Origin: Ktedonospora formicarum
GTDB lineage: Bacteria; Chloroflexota; Ktedonobacteria; Ktedonobacterales; Ktedonobacteraceae
Length of the DNA: 64,000 nt
Direction of reading: 5' to 3'
Assembly: GCF_016587355.1 (NCBI RefSeq)
Contig: NZ_BNJF01000009.1
Span: 245,451-309,450, forward strand
Shown: positions 18,342 through 28,576 of the stretch, piece by piece
Numbering within the stretch: the stretch's first letter is position 1
Layout of the letters: each line of letters starts with the position of its first letter
Notes under the pieces: model-generated
Seen by the model: only the letters and a program-made list of their open reading frames with translations
Told to the model about the DNA's origin: nothing
Databases searched by the model: none
Made by a program: the position numbers and the translations under genes

Positions 18342-18461
18342 CCAGCGAAGCCAACCCGATTATTGACTGGTTGCGTGCCCACCCCAATGAGCACGAAAAG
18401 GAGTGCCAGGTCTTGATATGTGCACACTTTCAGACGCTGCCTCGAAGTACACATCAGGTCC

Positions 18462-18617
18462 ATGCAGGGTGATCTTTGCCATTTGGAAGCGTTCCCCACC
18501 TCGATCTATTGCCAGCCATGTGGCTATTGCACGCACTTTTTTCGCCTCTTGCTCCACCATTATCACTCCTGCACAACGTGTGCTCTTGCAATGGAGGAGG
18601 CACCAGGGCCTGAATAA
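18462..18617 (+). CDS. possible small Cys-rich protein
   Basis: A frame of 51 codons contains CHLEAF...YCQPCGYCTHFF...SCTTCALAM, that is, several CxxC-type pairs that could bind zinc. It overlaps the end of another short protein-like frame starting near 18344 with no clear start codon. Neither has a good ribosome site. It could be a real small protein, or the frameshifted remains of one gene of about 90 codons. Confidence 0.3.
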   Translation: MQGDLCHLEAFPTSIYCQPCGYCTHFFRLLLHHYHSCTTCALAMEEAPGPE

Positions 18618-18765
18618 TCAGTAAGAATGAGTTAAGAGAGGGTGGACGCTGCACTGCGTGCGAGACCGTTCTGTGGTCTCCTGCCTCCTCTCTTCTCCTC
18701 ATATGCTGCCCATGAGCGGCTTCGCGCACCATCAATGCCAATCAAACGCAACCAAATGCCATTTG

Positions 18766-18798
18766 GGAGCCACGACATTCATCGTGGCTCCTTTTTTG
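18766..18798 (+). terminator. rho-independent terminator
   Basis: GGAGCCACGA and TCGTGGCTCC form a 10-bp stem with a 6-base loop followed by TTTTTTG. It ends the csrA-side transcription and separates it from the flavoprotein gene at 18849. Confidence 0.9.
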
Positions 18799-18848
18799 TG
18801 TGCCCTTCCACCCAGGCGCCAATTCTCAAACGTGGAAAGGAGTTCCCC

Positions 18849-20819
18849 ATGACAGAGAATGCCTCATCGGATTCGCATACCTCACTTCGCCCTGTGCGCC
18901 AAATGCAAAGCAGGATCGACCAACGCGCGCAGATCGAACAGCTCATTTATCAGAATAAGAACATTGCTGCTATTGATGTGTTGCGTGATGCTCTGCTGAC
19001 ACATATGGCACATATGTCTCTCGATTCTTGCCCTTCCCCTGCTCAGTTGCATCTGCAGAAGCGGCAGAAGCGCCTGCGTCCCATGCTTCCATGTTTGCGC
19101 CAGCTGCTTGACTCCCATTCCATCAGCCCTCGTATGCGGTCCCTTGTCCACAATATGCAGTTGGCCGCTCAGCTTGGGTGGCAGGCACAAGACTTTCGTC
19201 AGCTTCCCTCAGTGTTTGACCGGCGCTTTAACTGTGCGAACGATTTCCTCGAACCGATTTTCTCCGCAATCTTTGAGGAGAAGGTCCTCCTTCGTCAATG
19301 GATGCGGGGGCTTGATACACATGTAGAAGCCTCATCTGCTCGTCTTCTGGAGGCGATGGATCGCCAGGCTCAAAGAGGGGAAGCCCCTCTCCGTGCACAG
19401 GTGGTCCTGGTGGGGGGGGGACCTCTCGCATCTATCGTTGCCAGTATATTAGGCGCATTTTTTTCCGTGACTGTGGTAACGGAGCACAGTAGCCTTGGGA
19501 AGCCGTGGCGGAACCGTCCACTCTACATTAATAGTTCTTCCCTCATCACCGACTTTCACGGTGCCCCGCTGCCCCTGCTTGCAGGACCCACAACACGGAT
19601 CATTGGGCGACAGCAACTCAATAACCTGGATGTCGATCTCTTGCTGCAGACAGATATCAAATCCGTGCCCTGTGAGGATGGGAGCACTGCCAGGTATATC
19701 GCTGGCCCTCGTCTGGGTGACCTGGTGGCTACGAACCTGCTCTGTAACGTTGATGCCTATCTTGTCAATCAACGTGTTGAGGTGTCAACAATGCGTCAAA
19801 CAGCCAATGGACGGCTACGGCTTACCCTGATGGACATGCGCAGTGGAGACAGGCGTGAAATGGATGCTTCCGCTGTCTTTCTGTTGACGGGCCCTGGGAG
19901 AGAGCAATCAAAGGTGCCTGGCGCCTCCTCACAACGAGTGTACCAGGAGGCCCAGGCGCAACTGGATGCGACCCTCCGCCAGATTCGCCATCAATTCAGC
20001 TGGCATGATGAGGCACTGCGTCGTCTTGAGGCAGTACCGTCCATGCCTGGCGTACGAGCCCAGTGTCAGTGGCTCCGCACACGCCTGGCTCAGATGTACG
20101 TTCCGCTCCCCCGAGTCCTGACCCTCACTGCTATCGAAAAGCTCTATGAGCTGTGGGATGATTTTGGTGCTGATCCCCTCGCTTTTCCACTCAATGAGCT
20201 CGGGAGAAAGCAGTCAATTGCCTATATCGGCAATGGCGATACGATGCGAACCCTCAAAGAACTGGTGGATGGGCGAGGTCCCCTGAGCGCGTATCCCGAA
20301 GGATGCCAGCCTCACAACAGGAAAAGCACCATCTACAATGAGCAAGCAACCACCCCACAGGAATATGATCAGGTCAATCGAAGGCGCTATCAAGGTGTCT
20401 ATACTCCTACAACGACCTCGATTCCTGGCAAGGCGCGCCGATACCGCACGATAAAGGATGCATCTCTCGTTGAAGTCACGCATCAGGATGAACAGGGAAG
20501 ACTTCGAAGGAGGGTCTACAACTACCTTTTTGATTGTACTGGTTTGCAGAGAACACCTATTGAAACAACGCTCCCAGCCTCATTCCCCTTACAAGGAATC
20601 TCCGACCTTCAAGGTATTACGGTGGGGCGTGGGGGTGCAGAGTTGTTTCTGACTGGTGCTGCGCTTGGCTGGCGCATCTCTGATTTGCCCGGAGAACTTC
20701 AGCGGATAATCCAGGGTCTGGGCATTGCTGAAAATACCATCTCCTTGTGGGTGAATGGACCACTCGCTGAGCGTCTGGCCTATACCTACGCCGCTACAAG
20801 ACCTCATTCAAATACATAG
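18849..20819 (+). CDS. putative FAD/NAD(P)-binding protein
   Basis: This 656-residue protein has a Rossmann-type dinucleotide-binding start near residue 190: AQVVLVGGGPLASIVASILG, then a strand ending VVTEHSS. Typical flavoprotein elements follow: AVFLLTGPG near 345 and YLFDCTGLQRTP near 565. The N-terminal 180 residues are helical and unfamiliar. The glycine motif is GGGPLA rather than GxGxxG, so cofactor binding is likely but not certain. AAAGGAG lies seven bases before the ATG. It is transcribed alone between a terminator and the pentapeptide gene. The substrate is unknown. Confidence 0.65.
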   Translation: MTENASSDSHTSLRPVRQMQSRIDQRAQIEQLIYQNKNIAAIDVLRDALLTHMAHMSLDSCPSPAQLHLQKRQKRLRPMLPCLRQLLDSHSISPRMRSLVHNMQLAAQLGWQAQDFRQLPSVFDRRFNCANDFLEPIFSAIFEEKVLLRQWMRGLDTHVEASSARLLEAMDRQAQRGEAPLRAQVVLVGGGPLASIVASILGAFFSVTVVTEHSSLGKPWRNRPLYINSSSLITDFHGAPLPLLAGPTTRIIGRQQLNNLDVDLLLQTDIKSVPCEDGSTARYIAGPRLGDLVATNLLCNVDAYLVNQRVEVSTMRQTANGRLRLTLMDMRSGDRREMDASAVFLLTGPGREQSKVPGASSQRVYQEAQAQLDATLRQIRHQFSWHDEALRRLEAVPSMPGVRAQCQWLRTRLAQMYVPLPRVLTLTAIEKLYELWDDFGADPLAFPLNELGRKQSIAYIGNGDTMRTLKELVDGRGPLSAYPEGCQPHNRKSTIYNEQATTPQEYDQVNRRRYQGVYTPTTTSIPGKARRYRTIKDASLVEVTHQDEQGRLRRRVYNYLFDCTGLQRTPIETTLPASFPLQGISDLQGITVGRGGAELFLTGAALGWRISDLPGELQRIIQGLGIAENTISLWVNGPLAERLAYTYAATRPHSNT

Positions 20820-21031
20820 TGTCATATCGACATCCTGATGTCATGTGTAAAGGCTCTTTGCTTCATGTAAAGGCAACGGCGTACAGGGATGCCGCTCTTG
20901 AAGAGGAGGAATGTGGTGCCTCGCGCTCCCCCGACCCAACCTGTTCTTTGATCATGTTTGTCTGCTTACGGTTGAGAAAAAAACGAGATAGACGGCTCTC
21001 TGCCGTGTTGTATCCATAAAGGAGAATGTTT

Positions 21032-21973
21032 GTGAACGAGATGCTCACGTCGATGTCCTGTACTGACCTGCTCCTGACGATGGCTCTGGCTACGACCCCT
21101 CAGACGTTGCAGCAGTGTCGTTTCGATGAGAATGCTGATCTCTCTGATGCGCGATTTGGGAGTGTGCTTTCCTACTATCCAGCCTGTTTTTCCTTCTCTG
21201 AAGAAAGACGCCAATGGCACATCAAACCAGCTCGGAGAATGACGTTTTCCCACTGTGATTTCTCCGGTACTCAGTTTTCGGGGTGGGACCTTGCACACGT
21301 TGAGTTCTCTTATTGTCGCTTTGATGGGGCATCCTTCGATGCCTGTACGCTACGCGACGCTACATTCCGCGATTGCTTCTTCTACAATGCCCAGTTTATG
21401 GAGACTGTGCGCATGGAGGAGGTTCGCTTTCATACCTGCACCCTCACAAATACCTTCTTACTTGCGAGCTGGGAGCAATGTTGCTTCACCAACTGCTCTC
21501 TTGTGGGATGTAAAGCCTCTCAGGCGGCCTTTCGTGATGGTGAGTTCTCAGGAGGGTACCTCACTGGCGATTTCAGTGGGTGCGACTTTGCGGAAACCAC
21601 CTTTAATGGCGTCGATATGCGAGGTGCGGACCTCACCGACGCCGATTTTGCACAGGCGAATTTTGATGATGAGCGCTTTTTGATAGGGCATGTGTTGGCG
21701 GAGCATGCGTTTCTTGGTGAGGTAGGCAGGCAAGAAGCCATCCTTCGCCAGATGGCTGCACGCTATGTACAGCAGTGCTACGGGTCGTGTTGGCGTGGAT
21801 TTATCGAAGCTTTTGCATCGTATCCAGGCTTGCTTGCCTGGGCCTACCGGGTGTTGAGCACGTATCCTTGTTTGAAAGGAAAGTTGCGGTATTACAAATC
21901 TCATGCTCCACAGAGCGAAGTAGAGCTGATGGAACATGGTGAGCAAATCTCTCAAGTGGAATCTGCTGAATAG
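21032..21973 (+). CDS. pentapeptide-repeat protein
   Basis: This protein of about 313 residues has roughly 180 central residues of pentapeptide repeats in the A(D/N)LXX or F-centred style (CDFSGTQFSGWDLAHVEFSYCRFDGASFDACTLRDATF; later GADLTDADFAQANFDD). These fold as a right-handed beta-helix. The C-terminal 90 residues are helical, with aromatic stretches. The GTG at 21032 is preferred because AAAGGAG then lies seven bases upstream. An ATG two codons earlier is too close. Some such proteins mimic DNA and protect gyrase. That role is not shown here. Confidence 0.85.
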   Translation: MNEMLTSMSCTDLLLTMALATTPQTLQQCRFDENADLSDARFGSVLSYYPACFSFSEERRQWHIKPARRMTFSHCDFSGTQFSGWDLAHVEFSYCRFDGASFDACTLRDATFRDCFFYNAQFMETVRMEEVRFHTCTLTNTFLLASWEQCCFTNCSLVGCKASQAAFRDGEFSGGYLTGDFSGCDFAETTFNGVDMRGADLTDADFAQANFDDERFLIGHVLAEHAFLGEVGRQEAILRQMAARYVQQCYGSCWRGFIEAFASYPGLLAWAYRVLSTYPCLKGKLRYYKSHAPQSEVELMEHGEQISQVESAE

Positions 21974-22372
21974 GCAACTTCTCTTGAAAAGCATGTGGAG
22001 AGTGGATGAGGAGCGAGTAGTGGAAACGCTCTGAATGTATAACAGTGAAAGTGCTTCATCCATGAAGGTGTCCATCGATACATAGAGATGGCCACCTTCA
22101 TCCCATCAGAATGTAGAAAACAGCAATTGTGAATTTTCTTGTCGTTTTGGGGTATCAAGTCCAGTCTCATCTTCTGGAATTCTTGTCTCTTTGAGGACTT
22201 GGGCCATCTAAGCAGCCAGAGCGCATGCAATAAAGACACGAGAGGATCTGGATATACAAATCCTCAGTTTATCCCCAAAAACCAACATATCGATGCGTTT
22301 ATATGCGTACATTGATGAAAGGGATGTGATTATAGGGATGTATAACAATGATGTAACGCAACCACACTGCTC
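21974..22372. other. non-coding stretch before tnpB element
   Basis: About 400 bp with no supported gene lie between the pentapeptide gene and the right end of a tnpB element. They become AT-rich towards 22370. Confidence 0.5.
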
Positions 22373-22489
22373 CAATTAATGTAGTAAAACATATGCATGC
22401 CTTGCCACATCTTTTGTTGTTCCTGCTTCACACCCAGTTGCGTTCCCACTGAAGCGGGAGCCGTCTTCCACCAAGTCCACAGGCATGTT

Positions 22490-23155
22490 TTACGTCGCGT
22501 CCGAGCCAGTGCCGCCGACGGCTTGATCGAGTGTATTGATCAAGCGAAGGGTTTCGTTCAAGATATTGAGACTCGCATTCAGATCGCGGTCCTGCGCAAC
22601 GTGGTGATAAGCGCACGTGGCGTTTTGACAAAGAAAAAGGCGATCGGACAATTGCATCTCTTCCCACTTCCATCCGCACCCATGGCACGTTTTACTCGAT
22701 GGGAAGAAACGTCCCACCTTCACGATCCTTGCGCCCTGGCTCTCTCCCTTGCTTGTCAATAGCTGGAGCAGTTTGCCAAGTGCTGCGTCCGAGAAGGAAC
22801 GAGCAAGCCTGCGATTCTTGAGCAATCCTTTGAGATTGAGGTCTTCAATGCCAATGATCCCGTAAGCGTTGGCAAGCTGACTCGTTAATTTGTGAAGCAC
22901 ATCATCGCGCAGACAGGTTATTCGATAATGTAGCCGTGCCACCTGTCTGCGAGCTTTCTCTCGATTTTTTGAGCCGCGTGTGCGACGATGGAGCCGCTTG
23001 TTCGCCTGACGAAGTTGCTTGAGTGCCGTTTTGAGGAAGGCTTGGTTCTCGTATCCCTCCCCGGTACTCAAGGTTGCCAGCCGGTTCAGTCCGACATCGA
23101 TGCCACAGGCAGCTGATTTCTTCGCCGGGATCGTCTCCGGGAGTTCGACCTGAAT
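22490..23155 (-). CDS. tnpB: TnpB, 3' exon (RuvC and zinc-ribbon half)
   Basis: These 222 codons, including the stop, continue the frame of the 5' exon at 26920-27408. They contain the first RuvC Asp in CGIDVGLNRLATLSTG, the Glu in GIIGIEDLNLKGLL, a zinc ribbon (CHGCGWKW...LCQNATC) and the final Asp in QDRDLNASLNIL. All catalytic residues are kept. Joining the exons gives 384 residues with WWFVS-IQVELP at the junction, against WWFMS-FTVEMP in the intact copy at 33446. Unspliced, this half has no proper start, so function depends on splicing. Confidence 0.85.
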   Translation of the reverse strand: MQVELPETIPAKKSAACGIDVGLNRLATLSTGEGYENQAFLKTALKQLRQANKRLHRRTRGSKNREKARRQVARLHYRITCLRDDVLHKLTSQLANAYGIIGIEDLNLKGLLKNRRLARSFSDAALGKLLQLLTSKGESQGARIVKVGRFFPSSKTCHGCGWKWEEMQLSDRLFLCQNATCAYHHVAQDRDLNASLNILNETLRLINTLDQAVGGTGSDAT

Positions 23156-23893
23156 GTAGGATAGGCCGCTGGCGAGGTACTGGTTCAGCCAGCCCTTTTC
23201 CATCGGCCCTCCCCCGAACCGTGCTTGCAACTTTCGCTGCACACGGCTCTCCAGTTTCCCGCCGTTCTTCTGAGCAGGCTCTCCGCATTTCGCGTCCCCA
23301 CTCAGGTCCCGGTCGGTACTCCCTGCCGCCCTTCGTCTTGTCTCAGGCATTACCCTGAGCATTTGGCTACTACGGCGGCTCCGTCGCCATGAGGGTCTCC
23401 CCTGGTAGGCGATCCCGCCTTTGCGCACAGTGGACGGTCAGTACGTTTAGGGTCCCGTTCGTTTCCTTCAACCTGGTCATTGCAGGTCGCTCACCGTAGA
23501 GAGCTTCCACATCCGTCTCGATTAAGATGTGTCATACGGTGTCACCGCTTCAAGGATGCTGCGGCGGGTGTGGTTTTGCACCGCTGGAAACTGGGTTTCA
23601 ACCAATTCAGGCTTCACCATGCGTACAGGACTTGCGACACCTCAGTCTACATCCTTTCGACCTTCGTCGCTGTAGGATAGACGGCCAGCGCGTTACCTCT
23701 CGGCACGTTTCCAACCGTCCTCCCCCGAACGAACCATGGCATGCACACTTTCTATGCACCAGGCTCTCCAGAGACCCGCATCTTTTCAATGCAACTCCCA
23801 CGATGGTCTCATGACACATCCGTGTCAACCATCATTTCCTGAGTCTGGCCTCCTGTGGTACTTCGCTCAACGAATGGTTTCCCATTGGCGAAC

Positions 23894-26377
23894 GTGAGGT
23901 AGAAGGCCAGGTCTTGATTGCTCAAGAACACCAACCCTCCCCTCCCGAACTGGACGTGCGGCTTGTCACCGCATCCAGCTCTCACGGAATCTCCTACGTT
24001 TTTTCCCGTTTGTACGGGTTGTATGCCAAGTCTGAGAGATTCAATCCGTCGTAATCTCCGCGATGAATCTTCTGATGGCATGTCTTACAGACAGGGATTT
24101 GTTTCCGGTTCAGCATCTGTAGGATCGCATTGACTCCTACAGGTTTCTTGCCTCCTGTTTTGCGAATATGGCGGACATGATGCATTTCTACTTGTTGGAC
24201 ACTGTTGCAAATACAGCAGGGCATTCCTAGTTTTGAGCGGGTTCGCATGGTAATGCTCCATTGGAGACGGTCCACTTCCTCCTGCCCGATCTGGAAGCCA
24301 TTGCGTTGCTTTTTCCAGTCGCTGTTCGCATAGAAGGCAACGCGTCGGTCTTTCTTTCCATCTTTTGCCTTGATCATGATGGTTGGGGTTTTGCCGAAAC
24401 GTTTGAAGATTTGACCGACCGGGCGTTTGTATTTGGCTGCGAACGTCATCACAAGTGAGAATTTGAGGATATATTGGATCTGGGCGAGATGCCCAAAATT
24501 GTCCGCGAACCGGTAGTAGTTCTGTATCCCCCGATTGATGCCATTAAAAAGAGGAATGATTTGATCTGCGTCGAGGTCTATCCATGCGAGCTTCGTTGTT
24601 GGGTGCCCTGTAGTTGTACAGAACCCTTTGGCGTGGAGTTTCTTGACCAGTTCATTTCGTGGAGCTGTCATAACGATTTCTGAGCCAGTGGATCGACGTT
24701 GAATCGGTCTGCCTGAGCCATTGTTGGTCGTCACGACGCGTTGGACTCCTTCTCTGCCAATGGCTAATCGCGTTCCTAAAAAGTGGGCCTGTTCTTTGCG
24801 GGCATGGGTGATCTGGGTCTTCTCTTCGCTCAAGGTGAGCTTGAGACGTTGACTCAGGAAGGTTTTCAATTCTTCCTTCACTTGTTCCGCAAGTGTACGA
24901 GGGCCACAGATTCCGACCAGCCAATCATCCGCGTATCTCAGGTATTTGATGCGAATGAAGTTGGGATCGTTCACTTCTACCGCAGGGATACTTCTAATTT
25001 GACGTACCAATGCTCTAAATTCTTTGGTGCGCGTTACTCCTTTCTTAGCTAAGCGTAGTTTTTGTGCTGACAATTTTCTCCAAAGCGGATTGGGGTGTTT
25101 TCTTGCCCCGCCTCGTTCCGTGCGTTTGCGTATCTCTTCCATTTTCTCGTCGAGTTCATGGAGATAGACGTTTGCCAAGATTGGGCTGGCTAATCCGCCC
25201 TGTGGGGTTCCTGCCAGGCTGTCGTGTCTCGCTTCTTGCAAGTCCAGGTATCCTGCTCGAAGGAGTTTCCAGATGAGATTAAGGAAGCGTTCATCTTGAA
25301 TCTTCTTCCGAAGGAGGCTCACTAAAACCTCATGGTCGATGGCGTCGAAACACGCCTGAATATCTCCCTCCAAAAACCAGTTGAGAGCAGGCCATTTCCC
25401 TCGAATTTCTCGCAGGGCTGTATGGCAACTGCGGCCTGGGCGGAAGCCATGACTGGTTTCATGGAAGTAGGGGCCATGTGGGCTATCATAAAGACATTCA
25501 AGAATGGTACGGATCACTTCTTGCACAATTTTGTCGCGTGTTGAAGGAATCCCCAATTTCCTCATTTTCCCATTTGATTTGGGGATGTAAACGGTTCGGA
25601 CGGGTTTAAACTGGAATTGTTCCGTTCGCATCTCCTCGATGATCTGTTGGATCATATTCATGGATATTCCGTCAATGGTCTTTCCATCAGATCCTGGGGT
25701 CATATTTCCTGGGGCCGATTTGATCCTTTCGTAGGCAACGATGTACAAATCTTCTTTGTACAGTAATCGATAAAGGTCATCATTTACCCAGTTCCTGTCT
25801 GTATTCAGGTGTCGTAGGCGCTCAAGTCTGTGTAAGGTCTTTTGTGACTTCTCCAAGTCAACCTCCTCAAATTCAAGCAGATTCCCTAGAGTCCTTCCTT
25901 CTCAAAAAAAAAAAAACTTTTGATGAGAGAGTACTACGACTCCTCCGTGACCCTGGCCCTCACGGGCTGTAGGCCATCCCCAAGTTGCTCTAGAAGTCTC
26001 GCTTCGTGCTTCAGGTGTCCCGTCCGTCGTTTCCCACTCCTTGTGGGCTGGTCTGGGTGGGAGTTTTGCAGGAAAATAGTAGCTTTTCCTACAACACCCA
26101 GCACAGGCGATCATACCGTATCCTGTGGGCTGCGCCTGGTCCACCACGACTAGGTTTCAAACAATGCGGTCTTCACCACGCACGACCTAGCTGACCGACA
26201 TCTGGCTCGCGGTACTCGAACTTCATCGGCCTTACTCACATCATGCTCTTGTCCCCTCACGCCTTTCGGGTAAAGGTGTCTCTACTTTCTTGTGAGAGTA
26301 GATAAGATGCTGCTTTAATCACATTACTCCAGTGATACCTCTTCCGAGGCAGAGACTTCTATGCCACATGGGCGCAA
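23894..26377 (-). mobile_element. group II intron C (innermost, encodes the RT/maturase)
   Basis: This is about 2.48 kb, a normal size for an ORF-bearing group II intron. Domain V is at 23947-23981 (GAGCTGGATGC...CGTCCAGTTC, GTGACAAG loop side), right after the maturase stop. The 3' end is placed at CCTTCTACCTCAC (23894). The 5' end, aligned to intron B, would be TTGCGCCC at 26377 instead of the consensus GTGCG, so this boundary is uncertain by several bases. The domain III-like block GGTCACGGAGGAGTCGTAGTAC lies near 25930, just upstream of the maturase gene in domain IV. Confidence 0.75.
23994..25856 (-). CDS. ltrA: group II intron reverse transcriptase/maturase (LtrA-like, with HNH)
   Basis: This 620-residue intron-encoded protein has an RT domain (about 60-360) with FLEGDIQACFDAIDH and the catalytic YLRYADDWLVG. 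A thumb/maturase X domain (about 400-510) binds the intron RNA. The C-terminal HNH endonuclease has CCICN, MHHVRHI and CKTCHQKIHRGD. All parts for splicing and retrohoming appear intact. It starts at TTG with GAGGAGG five bases upstream. It sits in domain IV of the innermost intron. It may also serve the ORF-less introns around it, which is inference. Confidence 0.95.
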   Translation of the reverse strand: MEKSQKTLHRLERLRHLNTDRNWVNDDLYRLLYKEDLYIVAYERIKSAPGNMTPGSDGKTIDGISMNMIQQIIEEMRTEQFQFKPVRTVYIPKSNGKMRKLGIPSTRDKIVQEVIRTILECLYDSPHGPYFHETSHGFRPGRSCHTALREIRGKWPALNWFLEGDIQACFDAIDHEVLVSLLRKKIQDERFLNLIWKLLRAGYLDLQEARHDSLAGTPQGGLASPILANVYLHELDEKMEEIRKRTERGGARKHPNPLWRKLSAQKLRLAKKGVTRTKEFRALVRQIRSIPAVEVNDPNFIRIKYLRYADDWLVGICGPRTLAEQVKEELKTFLSQRLKLTLSEEKTQITHARKEQAHFLGTRLAIGREGVQRVVTTNNGSGRPIQRRSTGSEIVMTAPRNELVKKLHAKGFCTTTGHPTTKLAWIDLDADQIIPLFNGINRGIQNYYRFADNFGHLAQIQYILKFSLVMTFAAKYKRPVGQIFKRFGKTPTIMIKAKDGKKDRRVAFYANSDWKKQRNGFQIGQEEVDRLQWSITMRTRSKLGMPCCICNSVQQVEMHHVRHIRKTGGKKPVGVNAILQMLNRKQIPVCKTCHQKIHRGDYDGLNLSDLAYNPYKREKT

Positions 26378-26919
26378 TACTATTACCACTCCGTCGCCCT
26401 GACCCTCTCGGATGGTAGGCGATCCCCAAGTTACACATCATCTTCGCTTCGTCCTTAGGCCCTCCGTACGTCGTTTCTCGTTCCCTACGAGCTGGCTCTG
26501 ATGCAGGCTGTAACCACGCCGGGAAAGTTCATGGCTACCATCAGACATGGGCGATGACACCACTCCCACAGGACGCATGTATTCCGCCACGACTAGAGTT
26601 GAAGCAATCATGCCTTGACCATAGACGACCTCGCTGCCTATCTTCTGACCCTTGGTGTTAGGGTTTCAATAGACTTTTGACCCCATGCTACAGTCCCCCC
26701 AAACCTTTCGGCGGGAAGTAAGGGGCTGCGTTACTTACTTCGCCTGAGTAAGGTCGCGCTCTCGCACGACAGAAGATCATGTGCCTCTTTGGGCGCACTT
26801 CCCACCATGCTTCTTTCCCCTTTGGGTTTTCCCGCTAGGTAGGGTGGGTGTCCTAGAAGGTTTCCGCTCTCAACCTCCTACCTCTCCGAGGTAATCCACT
26901 GTGCGCCGAAGCGGCGCAC

Positions 26920-27408
26920 CGAGACAAACCACCAGTCGGCTGTTTTGGTAATGCGCGCGCCTGTGACCTTGCCCACAAAGCGCAATGTCTCTGCCATATT
27001 TACCCAGCCGAGTTTGGGGACCCAGATCCGATGGTCTCCAAGCTCGAATTGATCATTGGCCAGATAAAAGCTCAGTTTGCTTTTCTTCTTGCTCTTGAAT
27101 GTGGGCCGACCGGTCTTGTTTCCCTGTTTCAAGCCTTCAAAATACGCGGTGAAGGCTTTTGCCAGATCGAGGAACGGTTGATCGGAGGCGTTCTTGGTGA
27201 CCTCCCAGGTCCAGGGGTATGCTTGCCGTCGGATCTGGTTGAATTGCTTCTTCAATTTCAAGGCTGTTGGGTTCCCGCCTGCTTGGTACTGCCGGTTCCA
27301 CTCAGCCAGTGCCCAGTTCCATGTAAAACGAGCAACACCTGCAGCTCTGACGAAATAGTCTTTCTGCTCTTCTGTCGGATGCAGGCGTATCTTATGCGCG
27401 CGAATCAT
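26920..27408 (-). CDS. tnpB: TnpB, 5' exon (N-terminal half)
   Basis: These 163 codons start MIRAHKIRLHPTEEQKDYFV and end ...TKTADWWFVS at the intron A boundary. They match the first part of the intact TnpB at 33446-34612 over their whole length. This half carries the N-terminal wedge/REC-like region, with no catalytic residues. Reading on into the intron adds 13 foreign residues and a stop, so unspliced RNA gives a dead fragment. Confidence 0.85.
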
Positions 27409-27488
27409 TACCCACTGCTCCTGGGAGATGTCAAAATCTCTTCTTTCTTCGAGTGTAGAACATATATTCGCATCTGTCTACGAGACAG

Positions 27489-28166
27489 GTGCTTTCTGGG
27501 CTTCTTGCCACTCTTTGCCTCCATTCTCCTCTCTTTTTGAGAACTGTTGAAATCTCTACTCTACTCACTCCACCACGCAAACCTGGTTTCTGGGGCTGGT
27601 TCGGACGCCAGAGGCTAGCTGCCCGTATTATGCTTATCTTTGGGACCTTTCTGCTCTCGACCTGCGCATGCTGTGGTGCATTTACGGCCTGGGGAGCGAC
27701 ACTGCCACCAACTCCGGCAAGCAATGCCGCGGCAGTACCCACAAAACAACAAACCAAGACGATGGCGCAGGTTGTAGCGACGCCTACACAGACAAAAGCA
27801 ACGGCGACGCCCAGTCCAACAGCAACACCTTCACCAAAGCCGACTGCAACACCTTCACCCAGGCCAACACAACCGCCGCCGCCGCCAAAACCGACATCAC
27901 CACCTGCGAAACCCAAGCCTACTCAGCCGCCACCACCACCTCCGACAGGGGTAAACGGGAACCCATGGGGCTATAACTTTAATCCGGGAGCTGTTATCTA
28001 TTCCCCACCATCGGCCTTCTGTAGCTACTTCGCTTGCATTGCCAGCTTTTGGGATGGAAAAGGCTACGTGATGGAGTGTAGCGATGGGACCTACAGCCTC
28101 TCAGGCGGGAGAAGTGGGAGTTGTTCTCATCACGGAGGCAATTGGCGCGCGCTCTATTCACATTAG
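27489..28166 (+). CDS. membrane-anchored or secreted DUF3761-like protein with Pro/Thr-rich stalk
   Basis: This protein of up to 225 residues has a hydrophobic segment around residues 46-68 (IMLIFGTFLLSTCACCGAFTAWG) after basic residues, likely a signal anchor. A stalk of repeated TPSP/PPPKP units (about 85-150) follows. The C-terminal domain has CSDGTYSLSGGRSGSCSHHGGNW, the DUF3761 hallmark. The first ATG may not be the true start, since the N-terminal 35 residues look weak. The low-complexity antisense frame is a shadow. It ends just before a good terminator and probably acts at the cell surface. Confidence 0.75.
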   Translation: MLSGLLATLCLHSPLFLRTVEISTLLTPPRKPGFWGWFGRQRLAARIMLIFGTFLLSTCACCGAFTAWGATLPPTPASNAAAVPTKQQTKTMAQVVATPTQTKATATPSPTATPSPKPTATPSPRPTQPPPPPKPTSPPAKPKPTQPPPPPPTGVNGNPWGYNFNPGAVIYSPPSAFCSYFACIASFWDGKGYVMECSDGTYSLSGGRSGSCSHHGGNWRALYSH

Positions 28167-28196
28167 CGCTTGCTTGTCTGTAGTATAATTTTCGCG

Positions 28197-28250
28197 AAAG
28201 AGCCAGGTTCTCTGTTACGACATAGCATAGCCTGGCTCTTTCTCTTTCTT
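28197..28250 (+). terminator. rho-independent terminator
   Basis: AAAGAGCCAGG (28197-28207) and CCTGGCTCTTT (28231-28241) pair across a loop of 23 bases. A T-rich tail (CTCTTTCTTT) follows on the plus strand, about 30 bp after the DUF3761-like gene. Confidence 0.85.
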
Positions 28251-28576
28251 TGCACAAATCCCAAACCTTCCCTATCGAGGGATCATTTGCGCTTGTTTTC
28301 TGAAGACTCGCACTGTTATACTGGTGGCCTGAGTTAATTGGTTGTCATCTCTCAACTTGCACGCGAGTTAGCAGGTGACCGGGTTCTGGTTCATCCCCGT
28401 ATGTGGTTCCCCCGTGTGTCAGTACGTTGAGACATCGCGGAGGAGACAGGAGGAACCACGAGACGAGTTGGCCGCTTATCTCTCACAAATGAACCCTCCT
28501 TCAGCAACAGAGAAGGATAGGCCATGCCGATTGCTCGTGTCATGCATTTCTCGTCGACTTACGGAAGGTGCTCATC

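Larger units (their letters stand above)
23672..26798 (-). mobile_element. group II intron B (nested in A, ORF-less core)
   Basis: The 5' end is GTGCGCCC at 26798 and the 3' end is CCGTCTATCCTAC ending at 23672. Domain V is at 23731-23766 (GAGCCTGGTGC...GCCATGGTTC, GAAA loop). A domain III-like block (GGCGACGGAGTGGTAATAG) lies just above 26380. Its own sequence is about 643 bases, with intron C sitting right after domain III, in the domain IV position. B lies within domain I of A, so A cannot fold until B is removed. Confidence 0.75.
23156..26919 (-). mobile_element. group II intron A (outermost, ORF-less core)
   Basis: The minus-strand 5' end is GTGCGCC at 26919 and the 3' end is CCTATCCTAC ending at 23156. 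Domain V is at 23216-23249 (GAGCCGTGTGC...GCACGGTTC with a GAAA loop). A domain III-like block (GGCGACGGAGCCGCCGTAGTAG) lies around 23370-23400. Intron B interrupts domain I after 121 bases. A's own sequence is about 637 bases (26799-26919 plus 23156-23671) and encodes no protein. Exact removal restores the tnpB frame. Splicing would need a maturase in trans, perhaps that of intron C. Confidence 0.8.
22373..27478 (-). mobile_element. IS605/IS1341-type tnpB element carrying nested group II introns
   Basis: Both outer ends match the intact element at 33325-34648. The right end begins CAATTAATGTAGTAAAACAT, and the left end finishes near CATCTGTC. The element holds only tnpB, with no tnpA. Its tnpB is split at 23155/26920 by 3.76 kb of intron DNA. 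Without the introns the element would be about 1.34 kb, like its intact relative. Boundaries are set by comparing the two copies and may be off by a few bases. Confidence 0.8.
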